Below, piece by piece: positions 35,826 through 46,956 of a stretch of DNA of 64,000 nt. Both the position numbers and the translations under genes were made by a program. The stretch's first letter is position 1, and the number at the start of each line of letters is the position of its first letter. Below the pieces are notes generated by a model. The model saw nothing but the letters and a program-made list of their open reading frames with translations, made no database searches and had not been told where the DNA came from. Source of the stretch: Gordionus sp. m RMFG-2023 (taxonomy: Eukaryota; Nematomorpha; Gordioida; Chordodea; Parachordodidae); the NCBI RefSeq assembly GCF_954871325.1, contig NC_088776.1, positions 18,104,052 to 18,168,051 of the forward strand, in the 5' to 3' direction.

Positions 35826-36640
35826 CATTTTAGAATACTTAGCTTATGATGGATGATATTCCCACTATTTCTAGAGAGGTTAACCTAATATTGACTCCTC
35901 TTCAGGTTTAATACATTAATCTATTTTTTATTTATTCTTTTGTTTTTATTTTAGATAACAAGCCATGTCCCAACCTCATTTAATGATTGTACAGGTGGTA
36001 TATTGACTCCTCATCAGGTTCAGTGCATTTATTTTTTTTATTTATTCTTCTGTTTTTATTTTAGGTAACAAGCCATGTCCTAACCTCAGTTAATGATTGT
36101 ACAGGTGGTGATTTATCCATCATTAATAAAAGAAAAAGATGGCAGATCAATCAAAAAAAGAAACGCACTAGGGATAGCGAGGCCCTACAAAATCTAACAA
36201 CTCAAAATAAAGTTAGCCTCCTATATATATTTTTTTAATACTCTTTTATATTATAGAATATATCTATTTTAGCTTCTGATAATGTCCCAACTATTTCTAG
36301 GGAGTTGAACCTAATATTGACTCCTCTTCAGGTTCATTGCATTTATATTCTTTATATTATTCTTTGTTTTTATTTTAGATAACAAGCCCTGTCTTACCCA
36401 TATTTAATGATTGTACAAGTGGTATATTGACTCCTCATCAAGTTCAATGCATTTATTTTTTTTATTTATTCTTTTGTTTCTATTTTAGATAACAAACCAT
36501 GTCCTAACCTCAGTTAATGATTGTACAGGTGGTGATTCTATCATTAATAAAAGAAAAAGATGGCAGATCAATCAAAAAAAGAAACGCACTAGGGATAGCG
36601 AGGACCTACAAAATAGAACATTCTCTTATTTATCAAGTAT
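35826..36640 (+). CDS. Tandem exon cassettes of an unknown gene, two blocks
   Basis: Two blocks about 421 bp apart, each with three exon-like segments. Block 1: 35843-35905 (ends ISREVNLILTPLQ), 35955-36016 or so (ITSHVPTSFNDCTGGILTPH with final Q) and 36065-36225 (VTSHVLTSVNDCTGG, then a basic stretch NKRKRWQINQKKKRTRDSE). Block 2 repeats these at about 36274-36329, 36380-36443 and 36490-36630. Segments follow TTTTAG-type acceptors, mostly end at CAG|GTT donors and are phase 0 at both sides. The short middle exon looks like a truncated copy of the third. The frame is kept between copies while the intron-like spacers vary. The basic segment could be a nuclear localisation or DNA-binding tail. 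I do not recognise the family; a transposon-derived tandem repeat is an alternative. Confidence 0.4.
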
Positions 36641-36654
36641 AATTTTTCTCAAAA

Positions 36655-38385
36655 TTTTATTGGGAATTTTTAATGTTAAATGTTAGTCTTATGTTATTAT
36701 TTTTATAAAGTAATATATTTTACCTGTAGAATAATTGGTAAATTAGAGATTTCCTCTTCATTAATTATAAATTTTGGGCTTGGCTTCAAAATTATTAGGG
36801 AAGGTGGGTTAGAGAAATTCTTTTTAAATATTAAGATCTTGGATGCTTTTTTCTTGAACCTATATTGGGATTTTTTAATGTTAAATGTTAGTCTTGGATG
36901 CTTGGATATTTTTTCCAGATATTGTAGGGTAGAACCTATATTGGGATTTTTTAATGTTAAAGGTTAGTCTTGGATGCTTGGATATTTTTTCCAGATATTG
37001 TAGGCTTGAACCTATACTGGGATTTTTTAATGTTAAATGTTAGTCTTATTTAATATCTCTGGGCTTGGTTTCAAAATTATTAGGGAAGGTGGGTTAGAGA
37101 AATTCTTTTTAAATATTAAGATCTTGGATGCTTTTTTCTTGAACCTATATTGGGAATTTCTAAATTATTAGGGAAGGTGGGCTTGAGAAAATCTTTTTAA
37201 ATATTAATATCTTGGATGCTCGGATATTTTATCTAGATATTGTAGGCTTGAACCTATAGGGATTTTTTAATGTTAAAGGTTAGTTTGGATGCTTGGATAT
37301 TTTTTCCAGATATTGTAGGCTTGAACCTATATTGGGATTTTTTAATGTTAAATGTTAGTCTTATTTAATATCTCTGGGCTTGGTTTCAAAATTATTAGGG
37401 AAGGTGGGTTAGAGAAATTCTTTTTAAATATTAAGATCTTGGATTTTTTTATCTTGAACCTTTATTGGGATTTTTTAATGTTAAATGTTAGTCTTGGATA
37501 TTTTTTCCATGTTAAATGTTAGTCTTATGTTATTCTTTTTATAAAGTAATATATTTTACCTGTTTACTAATTGGTAAATCAGATATTTCCTCTTCATTAT
37601 TTATAAAATTAATATCTCTGGGCTTGATTTCAAAATTATTAGGGAAGGTTGGCTTGAGAAAATCTTTTTAAATATTAAGATCTTGGATGCTTGGATATTT
37701 TATCCAGTTTAACCTATATTGGGATTTTTATTATTAAATGTTCGTCTTGAATGCTTGGATATTTTTTCCAGATATTGTAGGGTAAAACCTATATTAGGAT
37801 TTTTTTAATGTTAAATGTTAGTCTTATGTTATAAATTTAATATCTCTGGGCTTGATTTCAAAATTATTAGGGAAGGTGGGCTTGAGATATTCTTTTTAAA
37901 TATTAATATCTTGGATGCTTGGATATTTTATCCAGATATTGTAGGCTTGAACCTATATTTGGATTTTTTAATGTTAAAGGTTAGTCTTGGATGCTTGGAT
38001 ATTTATTCGAGATATTGTAGGCTTGAACCTATATTGGGATTTCTTAATGTTAAATGTTAGTCTTATTTAATATCTCTGGGCTTGATTTCAAAATTATTAG
38101 AGAAGGTGAGCTGAGAAAATCTTTTTAAATATTAAGATCTTGGATGCTTGGATATTTTATCCAGTTTAACCTATATTGGGATTTTTATTATTAAATGTTC
38201 GTCTTGGATGCTTGGATATTTTTTCCAGATGTTGTAGGGTAGAACCTATATTAGGATTTTTTAATGTTAAATGTTAGTCTTATGTTATAAATTTAATATC
38301 TCTGGGCTTGATTTCAAAATTATTAGGGAAGGTGGGCTTGAGAATATCTTTTTAAATATTAAGATCTTGGATGCTTGGATCATTA
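36655..38385. repeat. Satellite array with mixed 75-80 bp and longer units
   Basis: About 1.7 kb of direct repeats with two modules. One is TTTTTTAATGTTAAATGTTAGTCTT + GGATGCTTGGATATTTT + CCAGATATTGTAGG (shown in parts), recurring every 75-80 bp. The other is TCTCTGGGCTTG + TTTCAAAATTATTAGGGAAGG + TGAGAAA, recurring every 240-440 bp. Order and number of modules vary, as in unequal crossing-over. Plus-strand frames of 80-95 codons here are repeat by-products. Confidence 0.85.
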
Positions 38386-38586
38386 CATTTATCATGTTAT
38401 TTTTTAACTTTTAGAATATCATAATAGACTTGATTAGTCCCCCAAAAATTTTATTTGATGATAGCCCTCCAACTTATTAGAAATATGCATCTAATATTGA
38501 CCCTTCTACCGGTTTTACATTATTTTAATGTTTGTTTAATTTCAACAATAGTATATTTATATTTTTGCCTGATTTCTTTATTTGTC

Positions 38587-38730
38587 TAGGCTAACCCTAA
38601 TCCCTCACATTGCTACCAAACATGATGAATCTTTTATTAAAGATAAGCAAAGAAAAAAATGGCGATTCAACAACCGCCTTACCCGTTCTAGAGTTACTGG
38701 TGGCCAAGATAATAAGGCACTGTGAACTCC
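38587..38730 (+). CDS. Third, diverged copy of the exon cassette
   Basis: After a TTTGTCTAG acceptor the plus strand encodes LTLIPHIATKHDESFIKDKQ and then RKKWRFNNRLTRSRV. This parallels the basic end of the cassettes at 36065 and 36490 (NKRKRWQINQKKKRTRDSE) with several substitutions, and closes with a stop about 12 codons later. It lies beyond the satellite, so the array separates recent copies from an older one, or this copy holds the true 3' end. Confidence 0.35.
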
Positions 38731-38879
38731 TCTGGAGGTTTATTTTGTTTTTTATCTAATGTTTTATATCTATATGTTTATTTTATACACCCAGTTGCCT
38801 CCAAATGATATTTCTATCACCACTACCACAATCCCTATGCCACCTCTGCTTAATTAACAAATAAAAGCATTTAATTCCA

Positions 38880-39330
38880 CTATCATTTACCTCATTAGGA
38901 GTTATTATAAATAATACTTTATCCGATTCCCTGAGGAACTTTCATGAATATTTAGAGAGATGTTCAAACGTGAATGTGTAGTGCGGCCAATTTCATTAAC
39001 ATTATTAATGGGAAAATATGCGGTAGTTTTGTCATGGCCTTTATAACAATACTTACGACCGTTTTATGGTTGAGTTGACAATGTCGTTCATGATTCTATT
39101 TTAGAGGGGGATACCAAAACTGACACTTTGGCAGAAATATCATTTTGCGTTCTTTTTTTACCAGTAGCCCAGGGCCTCAGCTTTATCAGGACGCAATGGG
39201 TGTTGTACACTGCTTTGGTAATCCGTCATTATTCATTACTTTCACCTACAACCCTAAATGGGATGATATTATACATTAATTTTTCCTTCTGCAGACGACT
39301 GAAAGGATTTGCTATTAATTTTACCAGACA
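38880..39330 (+). mobile_element. Helitron replicase fragment (Helitron_like_N)
   Basis: A plus-strand frame from about 39124 reads HFGRNIILRSFFTSSPGPQL, then YQDAMGVVHCFGNPSLFITF and TYNPKWDDI. It matches the Helitron N-terminal signature G+.I.LPSSF.GSPR...Q.YQDAMAI...G.P.LFITFT.NPKW.EI, with LPSS changed to LRSF. Frames upstream (VDNVVHDSILEGDTKT) look related but are offset, so the piece is decayed. No Rep HUH motif, helicase or Helitron terminus was found. Confidence 0.8.
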
Positions 39331-39539
39331 CACATAGTAATAATTATTCCTCATCATTTTTTAAAAAAATTACCTAAATTAATATGGCAAGAAAAACAAA
39401 TTTCTTAAAAAATATATAAATAAATTGCATATAAGTTTCATTAGTATTGAATGGCATTTTTGTAATTTAAATAAATAGCATTTTTTTGTACTTAACAAAA
39501 GATATAGATAGCCTTTATCAAATTTTTTGATAAAAGGAG

Positions 39540-39905
39540 TTAACTCACTAATTGGTAAATCCGAGATTTCCCCTTCATGTGTTGATAAATTATTTATAAA
39601 TTTAACTATCTCCGGGTTTGGGAAATAGTTTTGAAACTTAATATGGGATGGACTGGGCTTGAAAAATATTCCTCAAGATTAATATTTGCTTGCACCTGAC
39701 TCGGGAATATCTTATACAAATTATTATGGGCCTGGCTAGGAAAAAATTTTCAAAATTATTATGGGTTGAGCTAGGCTTGAGAAATTTTTTTATAAATTAT
39801 AAGGTCTTGAACGCGTGGAAATTTTTTCCAAATATTATGAGTTTGGACCTGGCTTGAAATTTTTAATGTTAAATGTTAGTCTTATGTAACCAGTAATATA
39901 TTTAC
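39540..39905. repeat. Single-copy relative of the 36.6-38.4 kb satellite
   Basis: Contains in one pass the modules multiplied in the satellite: ACTAATTGGTAAATCCGAGA, ATCTCCGGGTTTGGGAAATA, GGGCTTGAAAAATATTCC, GGTCTTGAACGCGTGG and AATGTTAAATGTTAGTCTTA. The sequence also resembles the dispersed repeat at 28960-29110. This is the likely founder or a sister insertion. Confidence 0.6.
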
Positions 39906-40399
39906 AAAGAATTTTGGTATTGGGTACAAGCTCATTTAAATATATTTTGACTCAAATAATAGTTTCCACTCTTAGTCCTAATGGGTTGGACTCAATGACA
40001 TTGCTTGGACTTGACATAAATGGGGAGGGGGGGGTTTAAAAATTATATAAATTGGATATGATTTTTAAATAAAATGTAACATCTTTCTTAAAAAAACGAA
40101 TAAAATTCTCATTCTCCGTCATTTTTGCCGGGCTATCTACTAGTTTTATATAATTGTCCTTAAATTTGCTTACAATTTAAACCTCAATTATATTTACAAA
40201 TTTTATATTCAAATTAACTGTTTCTTTAAAATTATAATTAATTTAAAACACGTATTCGACACCCCTTCCTTTAAATCGCTTAAATTCATTCTGAACTGCC
40301 TATACAGGATAGCTATCTATACGTGTTGCTTGATTTTAAGACATTGAGTTATCCCAATCTTCCACGAAAGCCACTCTTGTGTCCCATATTGTCTACGAT

Positions 40400-40845
40400 A
40401 AAGATCATTTATAACTATAACGCTCTTTGTAATGATACTAACCTATACAATACTAACTGTACTAATATCTCTTGTAACCATAACAATTTCTTGTAAAGAT
40501 AACAATTTCTTGTAATGAAAATCTCTTATACGATAACGACTTCTGGTATCTTAACGACTTCTGGTATCTTAACGACCTCTATACAAATCCGATCTCTAAA
40601 TGAGCTCGATTGCGGCATGAATTTCTAATGATGAAATCCGTTTCTCTTCCTGATAATTTTGGTTAATCAACAACCTAATATTTTACTAAATATTTTCAAC
40701 TATCAACTTAAATAAAAGTTATAGGTAAATATTTAATACGAATTGTAACGAATTTCTTTTAGCTATAACGATCTCTTGTCCTGATAACGATCTCTTGCGA
40801 CGAATTTCTTTTAACTATAACGATCTCTTGCTTACAGTTTAAACC
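40400..40845. repeat. Short interspersed tandem motifs (AACGATCTCTTG type)
   Basis: Repeated near-copies of TATAACGATCTCTTGT and of TCTTAACGACTTCTGGTA, spaced 16-20 bp apart (40420-40600 and 40735-40840). A degenerate minisatellite. The surroundings, 39906-42127, show no gene. Confidence 0.7.
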
Positions 40846-41744
40846 TTTCAATTACCTTTACATTTATTCAATTTTTCTTAAAATTTTATATTTCAAATTA
40901 ACTGTTTCTTTCAAATTATAATTAATTAAATATACGTATTCAACAATAATCAATGTAGATATTATAATACACTTACCATAATGATCATCACTTACTATCT
41001 ATGACATTAAATTTAATTCAACAATATCTTTCAAGTTTAAATAAGTTTTGTATATTATTAAGAAAATTTGTTGCATATCTTTACCATCGAAGCTGGGATA
41101 AAAAATTTGTTAAAAAAACTGATATATTTTACAATGACCAACTGCGATTGTGTAAAATCATAATCATCGATATAAATGCGAATTTTCCAATCCTAGTTAA
41201 TTTGTAGTCATTCTAATATAGGCATCAATTTAATGAGAATAGCGTGGCCTTTATCCCCATTGATCAATTTCTATGGGGATTATGCCCCCATAAAAAAAAA
41301 TATGAATTAATAGTGTTGTAATTGTTAAACCAAATTACGAAGCCGAAAGATATTCAAATCTACTCAAGAAAAAAGAATTAAATTTCGAATGCAAATGATT
41401 TAAAGAAAGATGAATAAAAAAGAATGATTATTCAAATTAAAGAAAGTTCAAGATTTTTTTCAGTTTGTTTGTAAAACATTATGTAAATGAATATTATAGA
41501 AAAGAATAAATTTAGGGTATATATTTAACTTAGCAAAAGCCCCTTGAAGAAAGAAGGAAGAACGTCCTTGGAGAAAAAGTAAAAATATTATTTTATCTCA
41601 TTTTATTTCTCATATAACATTTTAACAAATTAAAATTAGAATATAATATTAAAAAGGTTAAGTTATAAAATAAAAGTATAACTAAAATAAAAATATACGT
41701 CATACGTCATACGTCATAATAAGCGCAATTACCCTTTATCGCTA

Positions 41745-41940
41745 TATGAAACAGCAGAGCTACGCTTGGACTATCTCATCCCATCTAATTGGGTTAAGTA
41801 ATTTGTGGGTAGCCTATGAGATGACTACCATCCACAGTTTTTGGGCAGGCTGCAGTTACCTATGCGCGCAAGAGGCGAAACCACTTGCTTAAACGCCTAC
41901 GGGAGATAAGAAGAGAGAGAAAAGCCCGTACCCGATTAAG
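41745..41940. other. GC-richer island of unknown identity
   Basis: About 200 bp near 48% GC in surroundings near 25%, with AGTTACCTATGCGCGCAAG and ACGCCTACGGGAGATAAG. No sustained open frame on either strand. It could be a SINE or the 3' piece of an element. It lies 190 bp beyond the LINE's 3' end and is not obviously part of it. Confidence 0.4.
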
Positions 41941-44434
41941 TAAAATGTATATTATAGGGAGGGGTATTGGTAAATTTTAAGTTTATGGTCTATATTGAAT
42001 TTGTTTATTTAATATAAATATGATATATTTTTTTAAATAAATCTGCCTTACTATTTAAGAATATTAGATTAGTGAGTTAAGTATATTTTGGATAATTATA
42101 TCAAGGTTAGGTACATGAAGAGTTTTATAAATAAATAAATAAATGTATGTTTACCGTGGCAGGAGGAAGGTGGTGCTTATGCTACAGGGGGGATTGAGAG
42201 ATTTGGAGGGTGTAGGTAGCCGGATTTGATTTATTAGAAGCTTTTTTTATTGAGCTATTGTTTAGACGTATGAATTGTTCCATCGTCAGATTTAGGCTTA
42301 TGACTTCTTTTATCGTTCTGTATAGCCAATATGACTTGTATTTACCGTATGTTTTGCCTTCATGAGACTCGAGCCAGATTATAGCTTCATGAACTATGTT
42401 TTGTCTGAAGTTTCTGATGGTGTGACCAAAGAGTTGGATGTGCCTTTTTTGAGAGTAGTCTCGATCGGGACGTTTTTTGAGATTCGCCATAGGCTGGCAT
42501 TTGAAATTATTCTTGGATAGAAAATACCGTTGAGCTGGCGCAGACAGCGGTTTACGAAAACCTGTATTTTCTTTGTCTGGGATTTATTTATTTCCCAAGT
42601 TTCGCTTCCGTAGAGGAGGACTGGAATGACCATAGCGTTAAATATTCGGAGTCTCGTTTTGACTGAGATCTCTCTGGCTGTCCATAGTTTGTAATATTTC
42701 ATGAAGGTTATTTTGGCATTTTTTAGTCGGGCTTCGATTTCACCGCTGATATTTCCTTTATTATCGATAAGCACGCCAAGATATTTAAAATTGTTAACTA
42801 TTTTAATTTCATTTCCCTCAAATGTTAAGTTATTTATAGACGCCTCTGGGGATGGCATAATAAAAGTTTTATTAAAGTTGAAGGTTAAACCGACTTTGTT
42901 GCTATGGAAGCAGAGACTTGTTAGTAAGTCTATTGTCTCATCTCTTGACTTGGTGATTAAAACAGGTCATCTGCGTATGAGATGATTCTTAGGTGATTGA
43001 TATTATTATTATTTGATGATAGATCAATTAGGTTCATGGTGCTCTTGGTTTCTTTTATGATTTTGTTTATGATTATATTGAACAGAATAGGTGATAGTAC
43101 ACAGCCTTGTTTCACACCTCTTTTAATCTTGAAGTAAGGTGAGAAAGTATGGCCTAGCTGTAATTTGGCCCAAGAGTTGTTGTAATGGTACTTCAAAGTT
43201 TTAATTATGTTTGGATCGATATTGCAATCTTCTAGAGCCTCCCAGAGGGCATTGTGTTTCACGTTGTCGAAGGCTTTGCTATAGTCTATGAAAGTAAATA
43301 TAAAAGGAAGTTTATATCTAAAACACTTCTGTAGATAGATTTTAAGAGCCAGGATGGGTTCATTGATGTTCTTATTTGGCCTGTATGCGCAAATATTACT
43401 TTACAGGAGGTTTTTGGTAGAATCAAGAATTCTGTTCTTCAGGAGCACCATGAACACCTTTGAGACTGTGGAGGTGAGAGCAATGGCCCTGTAGTCTGCG
43501 AACGATGAAGGATGGAGTTTCTTGGGGAAGTTGCAGATTGTGGATTTATTCCAATCATCTGGGGTTTTGCCTGAATGCCATATTTTTGTGAATATGGCTA
43601 ATAGATATTTAGAAATGCTTTCTGGAGCGGCTTTCATGTGTTCATTTCTGATCCCATCAGAGCCGGGAGCTCTATTGTTTTTTAATTTTTTTATGGCTCT
43701 GTTAATGTCTGTGAGGGAGAAATCGGAGTGGGGTAATGGCAAGATTGTTTGTTGGGGGCTCACTATCTTGGAAGGGATCATGGACTTAAAGGCTGACATA
43801 TAGAAGTCTGACCAGATGGCCATTTGCTCTTCAGGGTCTGTATATTTGTTACCTCCTTGTAAAGTAAGTATTGGTAATTTCTTAAAAAAGCATGCTGGTT
43901 TGTAGAAGTGTTTGAGCTTTTTGTAGGCGTCATGAGTTTTGTTGTTTCTCATATCCATTTCTATTTCTTCTGCTCTCTTTGCTAAGAAGATCCTACGATC
44001 ACTACGTAGTAATCTCTGAATGCGTTTCCATAGTTCTAAATTGCGGCTGCTATCATTTTTTATCGATAAGATTAAGTTTTTTGTATTTACTGAGAGCCAT
44101 TCTCTTTTTGGTATTTGGCTATGGTTGAGGTTATTGTAGGCGTGGAAAATCGCACTTTTGAAGTCTAACCAACATTCCTCTAATGGTTTGGTAGGGAAGG
44201 ACTGAATAATCCTAGCTAGGCCTGAGCATATTGTTTCATTGTAGGCTGTTTTGTTTATATTAGTGAAGTGCCCTTTGGTAGGTTGTTCTGGCGCTGTCCG
44301 TATTGTGATATGGAGGCGCCTGGTATTATTGTTCCTCCATTCATCACTTCGTATTATTATATGTGCTTTGATTAGTTTGTGATCTGATATATTTATGTTT
44401 AGGATGGCCTTTACATCTGCAAACCAGCTATGGA

Positions 44435-46956
44435 CAGTGACCCCTACAACGGGGGGGGGGGTCCGAAGCAACTGCTTCTATAAATTTCTATGGGGGTACT
44501 TTTTTTTTTTTAAATTTTTTTTATTTTTTATTTTAAAATTTTTTAAAAAAAATTTTTTTATTTTATTTTTTAAAAAATTTTTATGGTCGATGTTTAGCAA
44601 ATTAGTTTTTTATCCGATATTTCTTATCATAAAATTACACTTTCAAGATTTGACGCAAAATTAAAATTTTATCAAAGGGAATAGTAAAAATTTAAATATT
44701 AAATCTTATATATATTCATTTATAATTTTTAGATCATTGTCAAAATATGCCCAAAAATATTAACCAAAAAAAATATAAATGCTTATCTCGCAATCAAGCC
44801 TTCTGGGGGAATAGGCAACAAGATGGCAATATGATGAGCCTTATTAAACTTATTGCAGATTCTGAGCCTGTTCTTAAAATGTATATACAAGATAATGAAG
44901 AAAGAAGAAGTGAGAAAAAAATTAAGGGATTAAAATCTAAATTATATTCAAATCTGTTATCATATAATAACATAAATATTCTTATTGAAACCATGAAAAA
45001 TATGGTTATAAAAAAAATTCAAAAGGAGATTGAATTCAACAGGTGCTATTCAATTATAGTTGATGGCACATATGATGTATCGAAATCAGAAGCAATAGCT
45101 TTGATAGTGAGATATGTTGAAAATAGCGAGACACCTAAGCCCGTTGAAAGGCTGATAGACATTTATTGTACGGGAAATACAACGGGCCTCGATATTAAAA
45201 AGAATATAATATCCAAGCTTGGCTCCATGAATCTACCCCTCGAATTCCTAGTGGGGCAAAGCTATGATGGCGCCTCAAACATGAGTGGAAGATTAATGGA
45301 GTGCAGGCTTTGATTAGAGCGGAGGCGCCAAAGGCAGCTTTTATTTGGCGCTATTGTCATCGATTAAATTTAATAGTTGTTCAATTATGCCAATCAGTAA
45401 AAGAGCTGCGAAATGTCTTGGGAATATTAAACGAAATTTACGTATATTTTAATGGTGTTAAAAGTTATGAAGTATTCAAAACATGTCAGAGTGATTTACT
45501 GACAAAATCACATAGATTTTTACGCATCAAGAATACCACTCGGTAATATTATCTTAATTGTTTTGATGTATAATGTTTATTTTATATTTATAGAAGCTGG
45601 CTAACATCATATAAGGCGATTGTAATTTTTTTCCTACTTTATGATGCTTTGAGGGCAGCTTTGGCAAATTTAAAGGATTCTAAAGATCCTGCCACTTTCA
45701 CTATGGCTAGTGCTATAGTCTATAGAATAGAAAAATTTGATTTTATTTTATCACTATGTGTTTTGGATAAAATATTGTTGATAACAAGCTTGGCTTGTAC
45801 AAAATTTCAAACCATTTCGAAGGATATAGGGTTTGCAATAAATCAAATTCAATTGGTAAAAGATTGCCTGATTAATATGAGAAGTATAATTTAAATTATT
45901 ATCTTTTATTATTTTATAATCCTAAAATAGATAATAACACTGAATTTTTGGATGTCTTTTCAAAGGCCCAAGATTTTATGAAGAAGAGAAATTTACCTTT
46001 TGATTTTGAAAGTTCAAGACTTCAAACATTACAATCCAAAAAGGAGAGATATATATATACTTTCATCATTAAATATAATATTTTATTTTAGCTTTAAAAT
46101 CAGTGTGTTTTATGCTGCACTTGATTTAATTATTATGCAGTTTAGTGAAAGATTTAACGATGAATCGATAAAATTTTTGAGTCAAACATCATTTTTTACC
46201 CCAAAGGGAATGGCGGAAAATGCAATTGTTAAAGATGATATCAAGGATATCTTTGAATTTTATCAATTAAATACAAGTCAAGTTTTTGAGGAAATGTTGA
46301 TGTTTAGAAATATTTATAAAATTGCTAAAACGGGGGACATAATTATTACTCGTGACCTAGAGGTTAAAGAAGATTTGTCAGATTCTGAGAATTGTAAATT
46401 TATTTAATTAAAATATTTTTACTAATACATTATTTAGCTTCTTCTGATGATGATAATAATTCTGAGATGAATGATTCAGACTGGAAAAACTATTCATTTA
46501 TTTTACCTTATCATCTGCTTATAAATTTTTCTGCTTTCCCAAATTTAACAATTTTATATAAATATTTATTAACTATTCCTACTACATCATGTACTGCCGA
46601 AAGGGTCATGAGTAAAATTAAACTAATTAAAACAAGACTTCGTAGTGTCATGAAAGATCCATTTTTTAATAATTTAACCATTTTATCAATGGAAAATAAT
46701 TTATTTAAACAATTAAATATTGATAAAATTATAAATTCTTTTGCTTTCTCTTCCCCTAATTTATCTAAATTATTAATTTAAAAATAATATTTTTAAAGTA
46801 TATATTTTTTACATTATATTTATATTATAATAAATATTGATGCAATAAAAATTATTTTTGAAATTTATTGGTGTCAAAAAATAATTTACAATGGAGGGGG
46901 GGGGGTACTTTAGGGGGTATTCTGCTTCTATCCCTCAAAAAGTGTAGGGGTCACTG
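44435..46956 (+). mobile_element. hAT transposon (ZMYM1-like) inserted in the LINE
   Basis: 2522 bp with perfect 14-bp inverted ends, CAGTGACCCCTACA and its complement, flanked by a perfect 8-bp duplication GCTATGGA (44427-44434 and 46957-46964). Outside the duplication the LINE frame resumes without a gap (FFLSNIHS, then WFADVKAILN). Runs of G and subterminal GAAGCA-type sequence sit near both ends. It carries a degenerate transposase at 44747-46781. Confidence 0.97.
44747..46781 (+). pseudogene. hAT transposase, ZMYM1-like, partly broken
   Basis: Cut-and-paste transposase of the hAT superfamily. The first 188-codon frame has IIVDGTYDVSKSEAIALIV (first catalytic Asp region) and LEFLVGQSYDGASNMSG, the signature of ZMYM1-like hATs. 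Frames at 45301-45546 (IWRYCHRLNLIVVQL) and 45649-45894 continue it. A possible 52-bp intron, GTAATA to TATAG, lies at 45541-45592. The C-terminal frame 46467-46781 holds the dimerisation motif TTSCTAERVMSKIKLIKTRL. About three frame breaks are seen beside possible introns: near 45300, near 45894-46130 and near 46410. The key motifs are well kept, which suggests recent activity. Confidence 0.85.

Noticed and set aside
36680-38060. Two plus-strand frames of 81-95 codons rich in Phe/Leu/Ile
   Set aside because: They consist entirely of satellite modules and break when module order changes.
41250-41290. ATCCCCAT...ATGGGGAT hairpin as a terminator or element end
   Set aside because: A stem of 8 bp is expected by chance in a window this size, and nothing nearby needs it.
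42701-44664. Plus-strand frames opposite the LINE (for example 43522-43803)
   Set aside because: They are antisense shadows of the endonuclease/RT frame, with no motif of their own.
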